Assembly (NCBI GenBank): GCA_963920665.1
Contig: OY987266.1
Location: 24,354,248-24,418,247, forward strand
From: Straminergon stramineum
Taxonomy: Eukaryota > Streptophyta > Bryopsida > Hypnales > Calliergonaceae
DNA length: 64,000 bases
Reading direction: 5' to 3'
Shown here piece by piece: positions 48,263 through 61,200 of the stretch (position 1 is its first letter; every line of letters begins with the position of its first letter). Both the position numbers and the translations under genes were made by a program. The notes beneath the pieces are model-generated. The model saw only the letters and a list, made by a program, of their open reading frames with translations. It was not told where the DNA came from and did no database searches.

Positions 48263-49018
48263 GGGTGATTGCATGAAACACTTGTCCTAGTTCTTGTCTT
48301 CTTGTCCTTGGACAAGTGGTTTTATGCTCATAACTTCAACATCATTAGTCCGTTTGGGGTGAAATTTGGAAAGAAGATAGATGCATCAGTTGAAAACATT
48401 CCATAATTTTTCTCAAATTTTAAAAAATATTTTTCTATTTTTAACTTGCCTCCAATTGGATGTCTATTTTAGCCATTAGGGGAGGGGTAATACTATTTTT
48501 GACCCAAAAATGCAAATTGGAAGCTACAAATTGAATATATTGGAGGTGTGCTATCTTTTCAAGGACTTACAAAAAGGTTTTGTGAAAAAATAGCAACATG
48601 TCGGTTGCGCACATGGGGTCAAAGTGACCTTCCTTAGTTCCTTTGAGTGAAGGTTCAAAGTGGGGAAAAATTTTCCTACATGAATTCTTTAGTGCAATGT
48701 GAGCCCAATCTTCTCTAGCAAATTTTTTTACTTTCATTTTTTTTAATTATTAAAAATGAAAAGGTCCACAAACCCTTTTCTTTTCTTTTTTGCTCCCAAT
48801 GGCTTCTGTAATATTCTGTAGTAGGCTATAGTACTATATGGTATTGAATCAACAATTTAGATCTATAGGCATCCAAAATCGACAATTTTGATTCACATCC
48901 GCACTAACAATACATAGGATTGATAGTTCTAGATAGGACCACAAGTCGTCCTGCAAGTCATATGACCCAAAAAATGTGTTTTTGAGCCACAAACATGAAG
49001 TGTTTCTTGCAATCACCC
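48263..49018 (-). mobile_element. 4-bp-TSD family element, copy 6
   Basis: GGGTGATTGCATGAAACAC at left and a perfect inverted GGGTGATTGCAAGAAACAC at right, flanked by TTTT. 756 bp, non-coding. Confidence 0.8.
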
Positions 49019-49993
49019 TTTTTCAAACTTGAAGGTGCTTCTTCTCAACCATTTGCATCTTTGGGAAAAAAATTGTGTCTTTACATATGCATGAAGGTAG
49101 TATACTTTGAGCAATGAGCACATGTGGATTGTGCAAGGTGGACACTTTACTATTTTAAAAAAATCTTTGTGTAGGCTTGTTTAATTTTAGTAAAATCTTT
49201 GATATCCTATTTGAGCCTTCAAATTCTTAGTTCAGGGTGGAAATAGTACTCAAACCAAATGGTCAAGGTAAAATCCAATTGGGAGAAGTTTAAAAATAAT
49301 AAACTTATTTTTAAAAATTGGAAAAAATTACTCAATGTCTACAACTACTAATCTACATGTACCCTTTTTTCAAATTTCATAGAAAACAGAATGCTAGAAC
49401 ACGATTTACAACTGGCACATGTTCCACATAGTCAAGCACTCAAGCGCTTGAAAAATGACCCATGTGAAGACCATACGAAGACCCCAATGACCAGAACGTA
49501 CTTACAGTCTTACACCACTTCTATAAAAGTAGTTTTGTGACTGCAATCCACCACCTAAGCAGACTCGGACCCATGTCCGAAAAGTCCCACATGTCAAACC
49601 AAATCCAATTTCCCATGTTGACAATCGTCCTGGGACGTACGTACTCGATCAGTATTACAGGAGTACACGTATTCCCAGCCCAGTTTCTACTCCCTACCTT
49701 AGTTCTGAACTCATCTCCAGCTAATTTCACAACTGAATTCTCACAAACATTTGATCCATATCAAGCAATGTATCTGGAAGCCATCATCGGTACTTGATCT
49801 CGATTCATCAGTTACCTTCAATTATTAGAGATGGACCTGCTCACCTCGTGCATGTTGATTCCCGGGGTTGATTCCGACAACTTCAACCACTTGATTTAGT
49901 CCAGTACTTTGCCAAAGCTTCAACCATCTATTTCCTCCAGGTGGTTCGAAGTCCTGGCTCGAGCAGTGCCACTTGGAACATTCATCAACTAAT
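49019..49993. other. Upstream region of germin-like gene 2
   Basis: From about 49550 it is alignable with 36050-36460 upstream of gene 1 (ACCCATG..CGAAAAGTC.CACAT, CCCATGTTGACAA), clearly diverged and without the Tourist-like insertion. The left part is anonymous. Confidence 0.5.
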
Positions 49994-50178
49994 GACACGT
50001 AAACTACACAGCTGAACGGAGTTCCAGCGTGACTATATAAGCCCAGACCAACCTGAGATACAACCAGATACAACTGATCGATTCACTCATCCTAGCTTCT
50101 CCAAGCACTGCCGAGTTCGCCTGGATCAGTAGTAGATTGCATCTGTATTGCTTTCCTTTCCTTGAGATTTGCAGCAAC
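49994..50178 (+). promoter_or_regulatory. Promoter and 5' leader of germin-like gene 2
   Basis: TATATAA at 50034-50040 is a good TATA box about 140 bp before the ATG. GACACGTAAAC (49994-50004) and the leader block AGATACAACTGATCGATTCA are shared with gene 1, but sequence after CTAGCTTCTCCA differs. Confidence 0.65.
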
Positions 50179-50841
50179 ATGATGAACCGTGCAATGTGGG
50201 CTACCGTCGCCGTGCTGCTTACAGTGGCCCTGGTGGGTCCACAGGTCGCCATCGCCGCGGACGAGGATCCTCTCCAGGACGTCTGCGTGGCGGACAAGAG
50301 CGCCGGCGCGACCGTCTTGAATGGCTTCCCGTGCAAACCTGCTGCTCAGGTTGTCAACACCGACTTCGTGTTCAAGGGCTTGAAGAACCCCGGCGACACC
50401 AACAACGCCAACAAGGCCAACGTCACTGCTGCTTCCGTGATCCAGTTCGCGGGTCTCAACACCCTCGGAATCTCCGCCGCGCGCATCGACTTCGCCAAGG
50501 GCGGCATCAACCCGCCACACACGCACCCGCGCGCCACGGAGATTCTCGTCCTGTTGAAAGGGGAGCTCTATGTTGGATTCGTGACCACAAACAACACGCT
50601 GTTCGCCGCCACCATCTACCCCGGGGAGACTTTCGTGTTCCCCAGGGCACTGGTGCACTTCCAGCTCAACGTGGGCAAGTCCCCGGCGCTGGCGTTCGCA
50701 GCGCTCAGCAGCCAGAACCCGGGCGTGCAGCAGATCGCGCCCTCGCTCTTCCAGCCTGCCATCAAGGATGAGGTGCTGGAGAAGGGCTTCCGCATCGACA
50801 CCAAAACCGTCGACTTCATCGAGAAGCAGTTCCTCCCGTAA
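50179..50841 (+). CDS. Germin-like protein 2 (secreted cupin)
   Basis: Intronless, 220 residues. It differs from germin-like protein 1 only at the start (MMNRAMWATV versus MTNRTLWATV). The remaining protein is identical: signal peptide to about 26, C36/C52, H114, H116, E121 and H160, and the two sequons. The same apoplastic Mn-cupin role is expected. Identity at DNA level covers 50206-51227, that is nearly the whole coding region plus 386 bp after the stop, while the promoter and first codons differ. The TATA box is stronger than in gene 1, so expression may differ although the product is the same. AATAAA follows at 50933-50938. Confidence 0.97.
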   Translation: MMNRAMWATVAVLLTVALVGPQVAIAADEDPLQDVCVADKSAGATVLNGFPCKPAAQVVNTDFVFKGLKNPGDTNNANKANVTAASVIQFAGLNTLGISAARIDFAKGGINPPHTHPRATEILVLLKGELYVGFVTTNNTLFAATIYPGETFVFPRALVHFQLNVGKSPALAFAALSSQNPGVQQIAPSLFQPAIKDEVLEKGFRIDTKTVDFIEKQFLP

Positions 50842-50932
50842 ATGCATGTACGCATGCATACTGTGTGTGTCGTAGTATTCCGCGAGGTTCGCCATTGCAT
50901 CGATCATGGTTGAAGCTCTAGCGATAGACGAG

Positions 50933-50938
50933 AATAAA
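50933..50938 (+). terminator. Poly(A) signal AATAAA of germin-like gene 2
   Basis: Same position relative to the stop as in gene 1, within the identical tract. Confidence 0.6.
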
Positions 50939-51227
50939 TTTGCTAGATAGTAGTGTGGCATTCTATTCTATCTGGCTAGCCTGCAGTAGCTATATTGGTA
51001 GTGGTAGGAGAGGATTTGGCGCGACCAGCAATTCTGCCTCTGTATTGACTTCTTGGTTGGGACGGTCCATTTCTCTCGATCTCGATGATTGAGTTTTTTT
51101 GATCTCCGGACTTGCAGATTTTGCAATGAAGTATTACTTGTTGGTCTTCTAATTGGGTTGGTATATAGAAACTTCTTCTTTAATTTTGTTGTCGCTCTAT
51201 CTCGGATCGGAGATGATATTTGCACTA

Positions 51228-52181
51228 GCAGGCGGGTTTATCTTTAATGTTTGACTCCATCATAAAACATGCTTATTGAGCACGAGCAGTAGATGTCAAG
51301 ACAACTATTTCTGACGTTCGAGAGAGATAAAATTGTGACATTTCACTGAGACATGAATTCTTGAACAGGAAGATTGTCCCATCTGTAGGAACACAATAGC
51401 ACTATTGATAGATGAAATAATTCCATCAACACCGCAGGCCTAAAGCTTCGGGATTCAAGGGAAGCAGCCATTCGAGAGTTTTAATAGAGCTTGCAATCCT
51501 AAGAACGGACACAATGTGTTGAAATCTAAAAGACGCAGCCCCCAGATTTTATGAATTTTTATGGCAATCTTTCAAAACGAGAATCAGTATCGATTGAAAT
51601 TTCCAGACGCCCGTCTGAAAAAGTGTTAGTGCTGTGATTTTCTGTCAATATTGTAAACTTGAGCAAGGACAATAGCTAGTTTCTATGACTAGATCCGTGA
51701 TGAGAAGACAATTTGGAAGTGGAAGAGCTTGGACACACAAGTTACCTGGGTTGAACTGGAATATCAATACAAGACTGGAATTATTTTGGATATCGAAATA
51801 CCAGATTCGATTAATTGGTATGGAGTTTTCAGTTACCTCAATCAATACTCATGTTGCAATACTATGTTGCGATTCAATACTTCGAACTTGAACCAGAGTT
51901 ATACCATGCCAATAGTAGTCTTAGTATCTTGGGTCCACCATTGAGAAATCAAGAAGGAGCTAAATTACTCCAAGCACACTAGAATGAAATGTAACAACCT
52001 AAGAGTCATATCTCGAAAGTCTTTCGTTTCGTGAAGAAATGAAGTACTTCAACCATTTTGGTGACATAAAATATGATGCGAGTACAACACTGATTATACT
52101 GATTGTACTTGTCGAGTATGCCAACAAAATTCTCAAGATAAGCGGTGAAGTTGTCTACGCTTGCCTCTGCCCTAAGCCCTA
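51228..52181. other. Intergenic sequence after germin-like gene 2
   Basis: Begins where identity to gene 1 stops. Short overlapping frames near 51645-51944 have no recognised domain. No repeat ends seen. Confidence 0.4.
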
Positions 52182-55065
52182 AACCCTAAAACCCCCAAAT
52201 CAAGGACAGGGTGATATGAACAGGCCGATTCTGGCACCACGGTGCGCAAACTTAGAGAAGCAAATGCACCCTCAAGATCTTCCTAAAGTGAAGCTGTTAT
52301 GGGATGTCGGCAGGTAGGGCAAGTGGTTTAGCCTTAAACTTTGCAATATTGTCCTGCATTCAAAGTGTCCGCAGGCCATGTCCACGTTGTGGATCGACCA
52401 ACGCTTTGTTAGTGTTCCAAAACAGATGACAAAGCCCTTTGAATTCGTCTTGCGCTTGAGTTTGTCCAATCCTCAGCTGGTATCGTTGCTTGGCAATGGC
52501 TTGGCTGTGATGATGAGAGTGCTCCAATCTGCCACTTTTCGTCCTTCCTCATCGTCGAACCTCTCGCATTGCAATCTTCGTCATTGCTGCTCACATGAAA
52601 CTTGCTCATCATGTCGATGGAATGGACACCTGCTTTAAGGCCCTCGAACATCCACTCACACTGTCTCATGAAATGCTATATACTGTGGTTGCTTTGAAAA
52701 TCGACACACAAACCGGGCAATTCGCATCTTCTGCGATGTTGAACACTGTGAAGCCCTTCTTGCCAGTAAACTCTTTTGCCGAATGCTTCACAGAAGGAAT
52801 TCCGGCACGTTCCCTCAACTTTCAGCCCAAGAGACACGATGTCTCAAACGGGATCACCTGATTGCCACGCCCAAGGTACGAAGAGAGGAGGGTTTGTTTT
52901 TTTAACACAAGTAACAACTAGGAGAGTTTTGAGGGCAAACATAAGCTTATTCTCTATGTCTACAAATGTTTTTAGGGGTCTATTCATATCTCCATCCCCC
53001 CACGCAACTTCCCATGAACTTGAACAAAGGATATATTATAAAGGATTGCCTCATTCATAGAAAGTAAACTCACATGTGCTGTAATTCAATAAATTAGCAT
53101 TTGACTTGTGTTTTAAAGTTGGCACAAGTATTAGTAACTATGTCCTAGCATCTCAAATTTGGCCAATAAGTAATGGTTAAAAAAATTGTTGCTTCTCAAA
53201 AAATGTAAACATATATTGCAAACTTTTTTGCCTTGCCATTTTGGATGTTCAAAAGCACAATCTCTTACAAACAAAACAAATCTCTCACACTTAACAAAAC
53301 CCTAACATTTTAAGAAACCTTAACCTACAAGGTAAAGAATTTAGGATTTGGAGGCCGGCCAAGACAAGGGTTTAGTTGAATGAAGACACTTTTGACGAAA
53401 GTAGCAACAACCATAAAAAAATTGTAAGAACAACTTGGATGAATGCCTGACTTACTTAAATTATAATTTAAGACTAACCAATTCAATATATTATTTTTTG
53501 GAGTTGCATAGCCATATTTTGCACTTAAATTTATTATTGGACAAAAAGTTGCCAAAGCTACTAGGAAGCTATTGTACATCAAAACTTCCATTAAATATGC
53601 AACTTTTGTAGGACAATTATAGCATGTTGCAAACATTTAGTAGTTAAGTGGGAACAATAGATAGAAAGTATGGTAAGGCATACAACCCATTTCCAAACAC
53701 TTAAGCAATTACACATATATGGAGTGTAGAATTCTCGAGTAAGGAAATTTTCTTGTGTACAAAAATAAAGTTGGGAAGGACTCCATATTTTTTTCATAAT
53801 TTTATTTCTCAAAACATAATTACTACAAATTTTTTAGCTTAAGATTTTGTTGGACCCATATTGGTCATATAGATTTTTGTATTTCCAACAAGGATCTAGT
53901 TGCAAAATTGACCAAGGGCTTATTGCAATATTGACAATCTTGTAGCCAATCATAATGTGCCAAAATTACATTGGGAACTATGTGATAATTAATCACCACT
54001 CTTGACTACTTGATTTGAAAGAAATATAGTCTACATGGCAGAAATGGGTGGGGGATCGGAAAGGGGGCGCCTCCCATAGTCTATACTTAAAGCGCTTGTT
54101 TAAGGGCTAGTGAGCCTTTTCGATGGTTCTTTGATGCACAAAATTATTTTTCTTTATTATACACTTGAAGAAAAATTGATGTGGAATCTAACCCAAGGGG
54201 TTTCATTTTTTCTTGGATCATTTTCGAATTACTTACGAATTTCTAAAGAATTCTGCAATAGGTATCTATTTCTTGATCGTAGGCCTTACAAAACCCATAC
54301 ATGCCTAGTCACCAAAAAAAAGCACTACAACATGTAGAAAGCAAAAGACATGGTTCCAAAATGCAACCTTTACTAAATTGAACTCCTAAAGGGCCAAGGC
54401 CTATTTTTTGACAAAAATCACTCAAAATTGCCATTTCTGTTGTGTTCATTGACAAAAGAAAAGAAAATTAAAATTAAAACATCTAACCATAGGATCTTGT
54501 GCTATACTTGTATGAGATCATGTGGTAAATTATTTTATCAAGTTTGACCATATGGATTAAAAAATATTAGCATTCAAAGTTGTGGGGGTAAAGTTTTTTT
54601 GAATACAAGTAAACATTTCAGAAATGGACCCACCTTGGCTCTTATTCCATCCACTAGCAAAGTATAAAGGAACATTCGATGAATGTGAAACTACTCTGAC
54701 ATCATTGACAAAACATTCAATGCTTTACACATACCCAATTTACAACCTATTAATGTCCATTTCAGACCCTAGCTAGGGACAGTCTGAAGAACATGGGTAG
54801 AATTAGAGCAGACTACCATATGATACACCCAATTTGCGAAGACTATTTGAACAATACATGCGTGAAGAGTATCCATCAATTTCAATAAAACGGCGTGATT
54901 TCAATGCCCAAAAGAGTAACTTATATATATATAGGCTTAAAATCTACGACATAAATGAATTTATATTTCAAAACAGGTGTTGTAAAACGTGCCATAGTAT
55001 TGGAATACCACCAATTTAATGAAATTGATGTTCTGTCAACATTTCCCATTTCCATTTCCACAGGG
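52182..55065 (+). repeat. Segmental duplication, copy B (partner 13250-16390)
   Basis: Matches copy A in the blocks listed there. It keeps the unfilled TTAA at 52334-52337 and about 285 bp after it that are missing from copy A. Frames at 52378-52638 and 52595-52861 (+) look somewhat coding-like but are broken in copy A and have no recognised domain. About 1.2 kb near 53.67-54.84 kb is extra here. Confidence 0.75.
54370..54600 (+). mobile_element. Truncated TTAA-family element
   Basis: CTCCTAAAGGGCCAAGGCC then AAAAATCACTCAAAATTGCC and ACCATAGGATCTTGTGCTAT match the left quarter of the 900-bp copies. Similarity stops near 54600. The flanking TTAA is mutated. Confidence 0.7.
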
Positions 55066-55116
55066 AGTTAGTTCTCTGACGGATGTGAAAACCCTAATTT
55101 TGTGCCTTCTGCCAAG

Positions 55117-55229
55117 GTAATTAAGGAAACTGTGTTGTGCATATTTCAAGTTTACAATTGCTTTTGAATGATCTGCTGATTCCTACTTCGCAAGTGATTA
55201 AATCTCTTTGTCTTTGTGTCATTCTTCAG
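55117..55229 (+). other. Probable intron in the 5' leader of the 55-kb gene
   Basis: CCAAG|GTAATT at 55116/55117 and ATTCTTCAG at 55221-55229 are good donor and acceptor, 28 bp before the ATG. Inferred only. Confidence 0.45.
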
Positions 55230-55257
55230 AAAAAAAAGAGGGAAAATTTGAGCCAAA

Positions 55258-58200
55258 ATGCCAATGAAGAAGTTGAAGCCTGAATGGCGGGTAGCAGGGC
55301 CACCGCCATTGCACCCAACTCAGAAGCAAATAGATGAGTACAAGCTCTTGGCCAAATTCAGAGATGAAGGAGCTAATCAGGTGTGATTCAATTCGTTTTC
55401 TAAGTTCTACTTTGCACTGATTTTCTCTTTTGATGACATGTCGCAATTTTTGGTACTCTCAAGAAATGTTCGTCACTCTTTTTCTTTGCATGAGAAATGA
55501 AATTTGACTGCATTTGTGATTTATATTGCATCAACTTGGGGAGGAAAACATTCCCTCCTGTTTGTAACTACCTGGTTGCAAACTTAAAAATCATGAAATA
55601 CAGTAATAAAATTATAGGATGATAATATAAATAATAGTTTTGTGACTTTTCGCCGAACAACAAGTTCGGTGAGGATACAGCCATGAAAGTCAGTGGTTTG
55701 CCACAGGCTCGCCAATATCAAGAGTGGAAAGCAAACATGCACAAGTATGAAATTATTGAAAGAGAACGCCTGCGGGATGAAGTTTTTGAGGTCCGAATCA
55801 ATCCCACAAACACCTCTTAATTTTCTTTTTTAATGATAAGTGACAAACAAATACAGTGCTGATAACATAAATATTCACTCATCTGCAAGTTTTTTTGATT
55901 GTATCAATGACCACAGATATTACTCCTTCTGTCCCACTAAAAGCCTCCAAATCAGACATAGTGTGGTGTACCACTAAACCACTTCATTTCTTGATTTAGA
56001 TGTGGAATTCATATCAATTCCTGCTCAATCGATTCCAATTATTCCACATCAGTTGCTCAGTGATCAACGTTAAAAACCAACAAAAATGGAGTGGTTTTAG
56101 TAGTACATGCACTAAATCCGATTCAGAGATTTCTAGTGGGACGGAATGAGTGTTTTTTTTTGGAAATTGGAGCACAGAAGGATTATTTCAAAGGCAGGGA
56201 ATCCGCCTAATATAATTGCCCCTTGTTAACCTAAATATCATGTTTGTTGCAGCATTTCCACCAGCAATTGGAAACTTCACTGAGAGAGGAGGGGAAGGCT
56301 ATTGCCAGACACAGGGCCTACGTGGTATGTAATGATTCAATCTCTGCTTAAATATTTCAGTGCACTGCTTCTTGTTTTCAAGAGTCTGATTGTTTGGCTC
56401 TTCTTGTAAAGTGTAGCTTAACCCCTAAAGGAGGTTGCAGCCTCCATTGGCCTATGTTTGGAGTATTCTGCTCAGATGTGTAGGAGAATAGATGTATTTG
56501 CAAATACATGCAACTTGAATATTGTGGGCATTGTGTAAGGAATATTTTAAAAAAGAAATTTAATTCAGAGATTAAATGAAGAATTTGTGCCTAAGGGAAG
56601 TCAATCAACAATGCTTTTAAAATACGAACTGTATCTCCTGCAAATCTGTGCAATGAATTACGTTGCTAAGGGGTGTCAAGTTTTAAAGTAGTGACAGGTT
56701 TAGGAGGTTTGTTAGTTTCATCGAACAACATTAAGTAGAATTGTGGATCTTGAGCATCACACGATCAAACACAAGTTGAACAGGAAGCTTTACTTGATGG
56801 CGGTAACTGGGTAACCTATACTACGACGTCACATCACCTTGCTTCGGTCTAACAAGACAGTCATGATTACTCATTGCCTATGTGAGGTACCATACCAGTA
56901 TCCATGAACCTCTATAGAAGACCTTGCCCAACCCCCACCCATGTTTATATTTTTTACAAACTTTTGGCTATCGAAGTATGCCTAAATATTTTGCTATACT
57001 TTACAAGCCTCCGTAGGGAACACAAGCAAAAAATGTGGGATCAAAAAGAAGCTTCCTAATTCCTAAAATATTGCTTTGTAGAAAAATTGCCCTCAAAATA
57101 TGGCCCAAATGGCACCTGTATTCTCAAGCCCAACTCAACCTCCTTTAGGGGTTAATCAACACCTAAGGTAACTATACCTAAAATTGCACAAATGAGCAAT
57201 TCACCATGATTTCCATTAGTAGTATCAAATTTTTTTGTGGGGTCTTATTGATACACCAAATAGTCAAATTAGGTTGCCCCACACTAATTTCTCAACATTT
57301 GACACTATATAAATATATTATATTTTCAGTTATTGTTCATGAATGTACTACATTTGATTTCAATTTTCTTGTAATTGAAACTCGTGAACCTCTATGTGTA
57401 CAAATGGAAATATTTGTAGAAGTAATTGTTGATTTTCATGGCTTATAAAGTAACTTTCTTATTGTATGGCAACCTAATTGTTAAAGCAACCTAATTTCAC
57501 TATTTTGTATATTCAAAACAAAAGTGGATTCTAGATTTTCTTAGAATGCAGTTTTTGGACACTGTATGAATAAACTACAAATTTTCAAAGTGTCAAAAAT
57601 AGATGCTTTTCAAACTAACCATAGACTCTCACGAATAGTAGGAGTACATTTTAGGTAAGAATCTAGAGTGATTGATTTTAGAAAGCAATCAAAATTAGAT
57701 GTGGTTACCTTAAATGAAGTGTCAAACAATTGCCTTGTTAGAGATTGATCTTGCCCATGTATGAGGATGTAAAAAATGTTGGATGGAAATGGAAATTTTG
57801 GTGTTTTTTACTAAAAAAAATTGTGTATACTCTCCTTAGTCCTAAGATGACCTTTGGTTGGACAAAATGTTCAAGATTTTTTGTTGAAAACAATGTTATT
57901 TAACTTGTTTCGAGTTGTAAGTAAAGTTTAGTACACTCCTATCAACCTAAAACTTTGAGTTTGGGAACCCTTTTCAAAGTGTAGTATTTAACATATTACA
58001 ATAAACTTAAAGAAAAATAGAAGATCATTTTGGGATGAACAAAGTATTTTATAGCAATATTGATGCATTGAAAAATTGAGGTACAATGCCATTGAACCAA
58101 ATTGAAAGAAAATTGAATGTATGATTCATATGTGTAGCTTCCAACCCCTTATACTCAAATCAATTATCAAATTTTTTTAGTGTGTTAAATGGAAGCTTTG

Positions 58201-61200
58201 ACTATGCCACAACATGTGTTTATGTGAACATACTTTTATAAAAAAAAATGCAAATATATGCATGCAATTGATGATGAACTTGCTTTTGCAAAGGCATGTT
58301 TGCAAAGATAGTAGAAGATTACCCTCATATGTATGTGGCATGTGCCTAGATGTGTGCAATGAAGGATGACTATGGCCCCTCTAAGTTATAGTTATTTGGT
58401 TGTAGATATTGACTAGAAGCATTTGCCATGGCCACACTAATACAAGGGACAACAATAATTCTAGAATCCTTGAAATGCTTGGGGGTGGGTAGTTTTTATG
58501 TGTACTTAGTAAGAGGTACAAAGTCTTATAGTTTTCACAAGTAAAACCTTGAATATTATATTATTGTTATTCAAGATGAGATAAGATTTTTTGTAATTGT
58601 TCCAAAAGTAATTTTTATTTTTTAAAGTTATCAAAATAATTTTGTCTTTACTTTTGTAGCTCCATAAAAATGCATTGCACAATAATAGAAAAAATTCTTA
58701 TACCACTTTGTATGGACATGGTATGGCTTTAGGGTCACTTAACTCCTTACCCTCTAAATGACCAATCAACAACTTTATGGTTGTTGTCTAGCTTTGGGTG
58801 TCTTTTTTGTGTACGAAAAAAAAATTCAATTTCTTATTTTAGATACACAAGCTAAATGACTACATATAAAAAAAAAAACAAGAACTTCAAGTACTCAAAA
58901 TTGAAAAATTTATACCAAAAGTGCTTTATCACAATCTTAATATTGAATAACTTCAAAGATATCAAGAATAGCAATTTGGATCATTTTAAAACTTTTTAAT
59001 CAAGGGTTTTAGAATCACAATGATTGTATTTTTATGTTTATAATAATTTATGATTATATTTCATTTTCATATCTATATCTGATGTTCAAAACCTTAGATT
59101 AATTTTTAACATTTAAAAATTGATTTTTTGCTTTTTCTTGGTAATATAAAAATGTAATTTATACAAACTATTAAGTATAAATTGTCTTTAAATTCTCAAA
59201 TATCATAGTCAATGATGAAAATAAATTTAATATATATAGCACCAAAAAATATATAATTAATTCCAAATTTCTTCCTATAGTACGTGTCCCTATTATAAAA
59301 GAACATTAGAAAATTCAGTTGGAATTCTATTTTTCACACCTAAATACCTTTGGCTATAACCTTTAAGTTAAAGTTATGTAATTTCTATCATGATTCATTT
59401 AGATTTTAAAAATTTATTTACGATAATTTTATATTTATTATATAGAGAGAGAAATATTGATTAAGAAAACTTGAGAAAAGATGGTAATAAGAAAAAAAAA
59501 TTGAGATTTTTTATTGTATAAATATACAAATAAAAATATTTTCATTATATTGTATATTAAAATAATCTAATATTTTACTAAAATAAAGGTCAAAATGAGA
59601 AACATGAAATCACAAATAGTTTAGATTCAAAACAAAAGTGAAGGAATTTCTTAGGAAAGAAATTCACATTACATTAGATAGATTGGATTTTGATATATTG
59701 AGCTTTCAATTGTCTTTATTCACTCATTTAGAAGAAATTATATATGATAAGTCTAAATTCAAATTTTTGTAGTGAAGTCTAAGCCAAACCTAACAAGATT
59801 CATTCTTTTGGTTAAAACCAAACAATAGTTTTTTCTCACTTGGTTCCTCGTACAATAAACAAAAATCACTAGCTTTGTTTTTTTAGCTTCATTCAAAAGT
59901 TTTAATTTTTCAAATCATTACAAAAAAATCAGAAAAGTCACCAGAACTATTAATTCATTTTTATGATTGTGAAAAAAAATTCACATACATCTAAGGTGGT
60001 TTGCAATTCCAAAAGACACAAAAATATGTGACTATTGAAAATAGCTTTCTAGATCAACTACTTGAGGGCTTAATTCTTGGTACTATTTGATAATCACAAT
60101 GAATTAAAGATAGGGACAATCACAACATAACATTGAATGATGTATGGAATTGGTCAATACAAGGTTCCATTTTTACCCCTTTAAGTTCTAAAGCATTTTT
60201 TTCATCACAATTGCCATTTATGTTGTGAAGAGCAAAAACGATTAATTTTCGTTTGCATATCTAATTATAGGATCTTGCATTAGACTACAAGTAGTATACA
60301 AATATGTGGAAGAAATTTTCATAAAATTTTACTTTCGTAGATTACAAGATATTTTCATTTAAAGTGAAGAAAACATTTTTTTGCATCTTGTGGGACTACA
60401 TTACTAGTATTTGACTTTGGATCTCTTCATTTAAAATTTTTGCACTATCGGTATTGAATTTTTATTTTTTTAATGTTGAAAAATTTAACTAAGAGTTTGG
60501 AGAATCTTTCCAAAAAATAAAAACTTGATTTTCATTCTTTAAAGCATTGTTAAGTAGAAGCATGTGTAAGATAGAAGGTAGATCTAAATTGTTAATAGCT
60601 TTGAGATGGAATTGAAACACACTAATCCCAATAATGAGATTATTCTAGCAAAGAAACTAAACCTTGTGGAACTTTTGTTTTTGAAAAATTGAGGAAAGTG
60701 AAACTAAAAATGAATCCCATTAGGGTTTTTTTAAGATGTTTATTACAATCTCTAATAAAACAAGACTCTCCACAACTTTTCCATCACTAGTCCAAATGGA
60801 ATGAACAAATCTTTCTATCTAGACAAAAATATTTTATATGAAAAATAAAATTCTAAGAACATTATTTTGAGTTTGTATGATTTTTATGATGCAATCCAAC
60901 AACCTCTATTTAGAACTTAGGGTGGCATGACTTTTTCCTCCATGTCATTGATTTAGATAAAAATTATATTTCCAAAAAGATAAGGTGTGTTTCTATTTTG
61001 AGAAAAAAAATTCAAAAAATCACCCCTAAAATTGAGATCATACAAGCCTGCTCAAACTTACAAGTGTCTTCTAAAGGGACTTTGGGGCTTTAAGGGTTAA
61101 ATTGTTACCAAATTGTTGAAAGGGGTCTTCATTGTTACACCACAACCACACTCTTATTTTTTGTATAATATCACATCAAGCTTTAAATGAATTGTAACGT

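Noticed and set aside
21626..49018. Regularly recurring GATTGCAAGAAACAC motif considered as a CRISPR-like or regulatory repeat
   Set aside because: The motif always occurs as paired inverted ends 0.7-1.1 kb apart with 4-bp duplications, so it is a transposon terminus.
49931..49990. GGTTCGAAGTCC resembling a tRNA T-arm
   Set aside because: It lies in the germin-like promoter and I see no cloverleaf around it.
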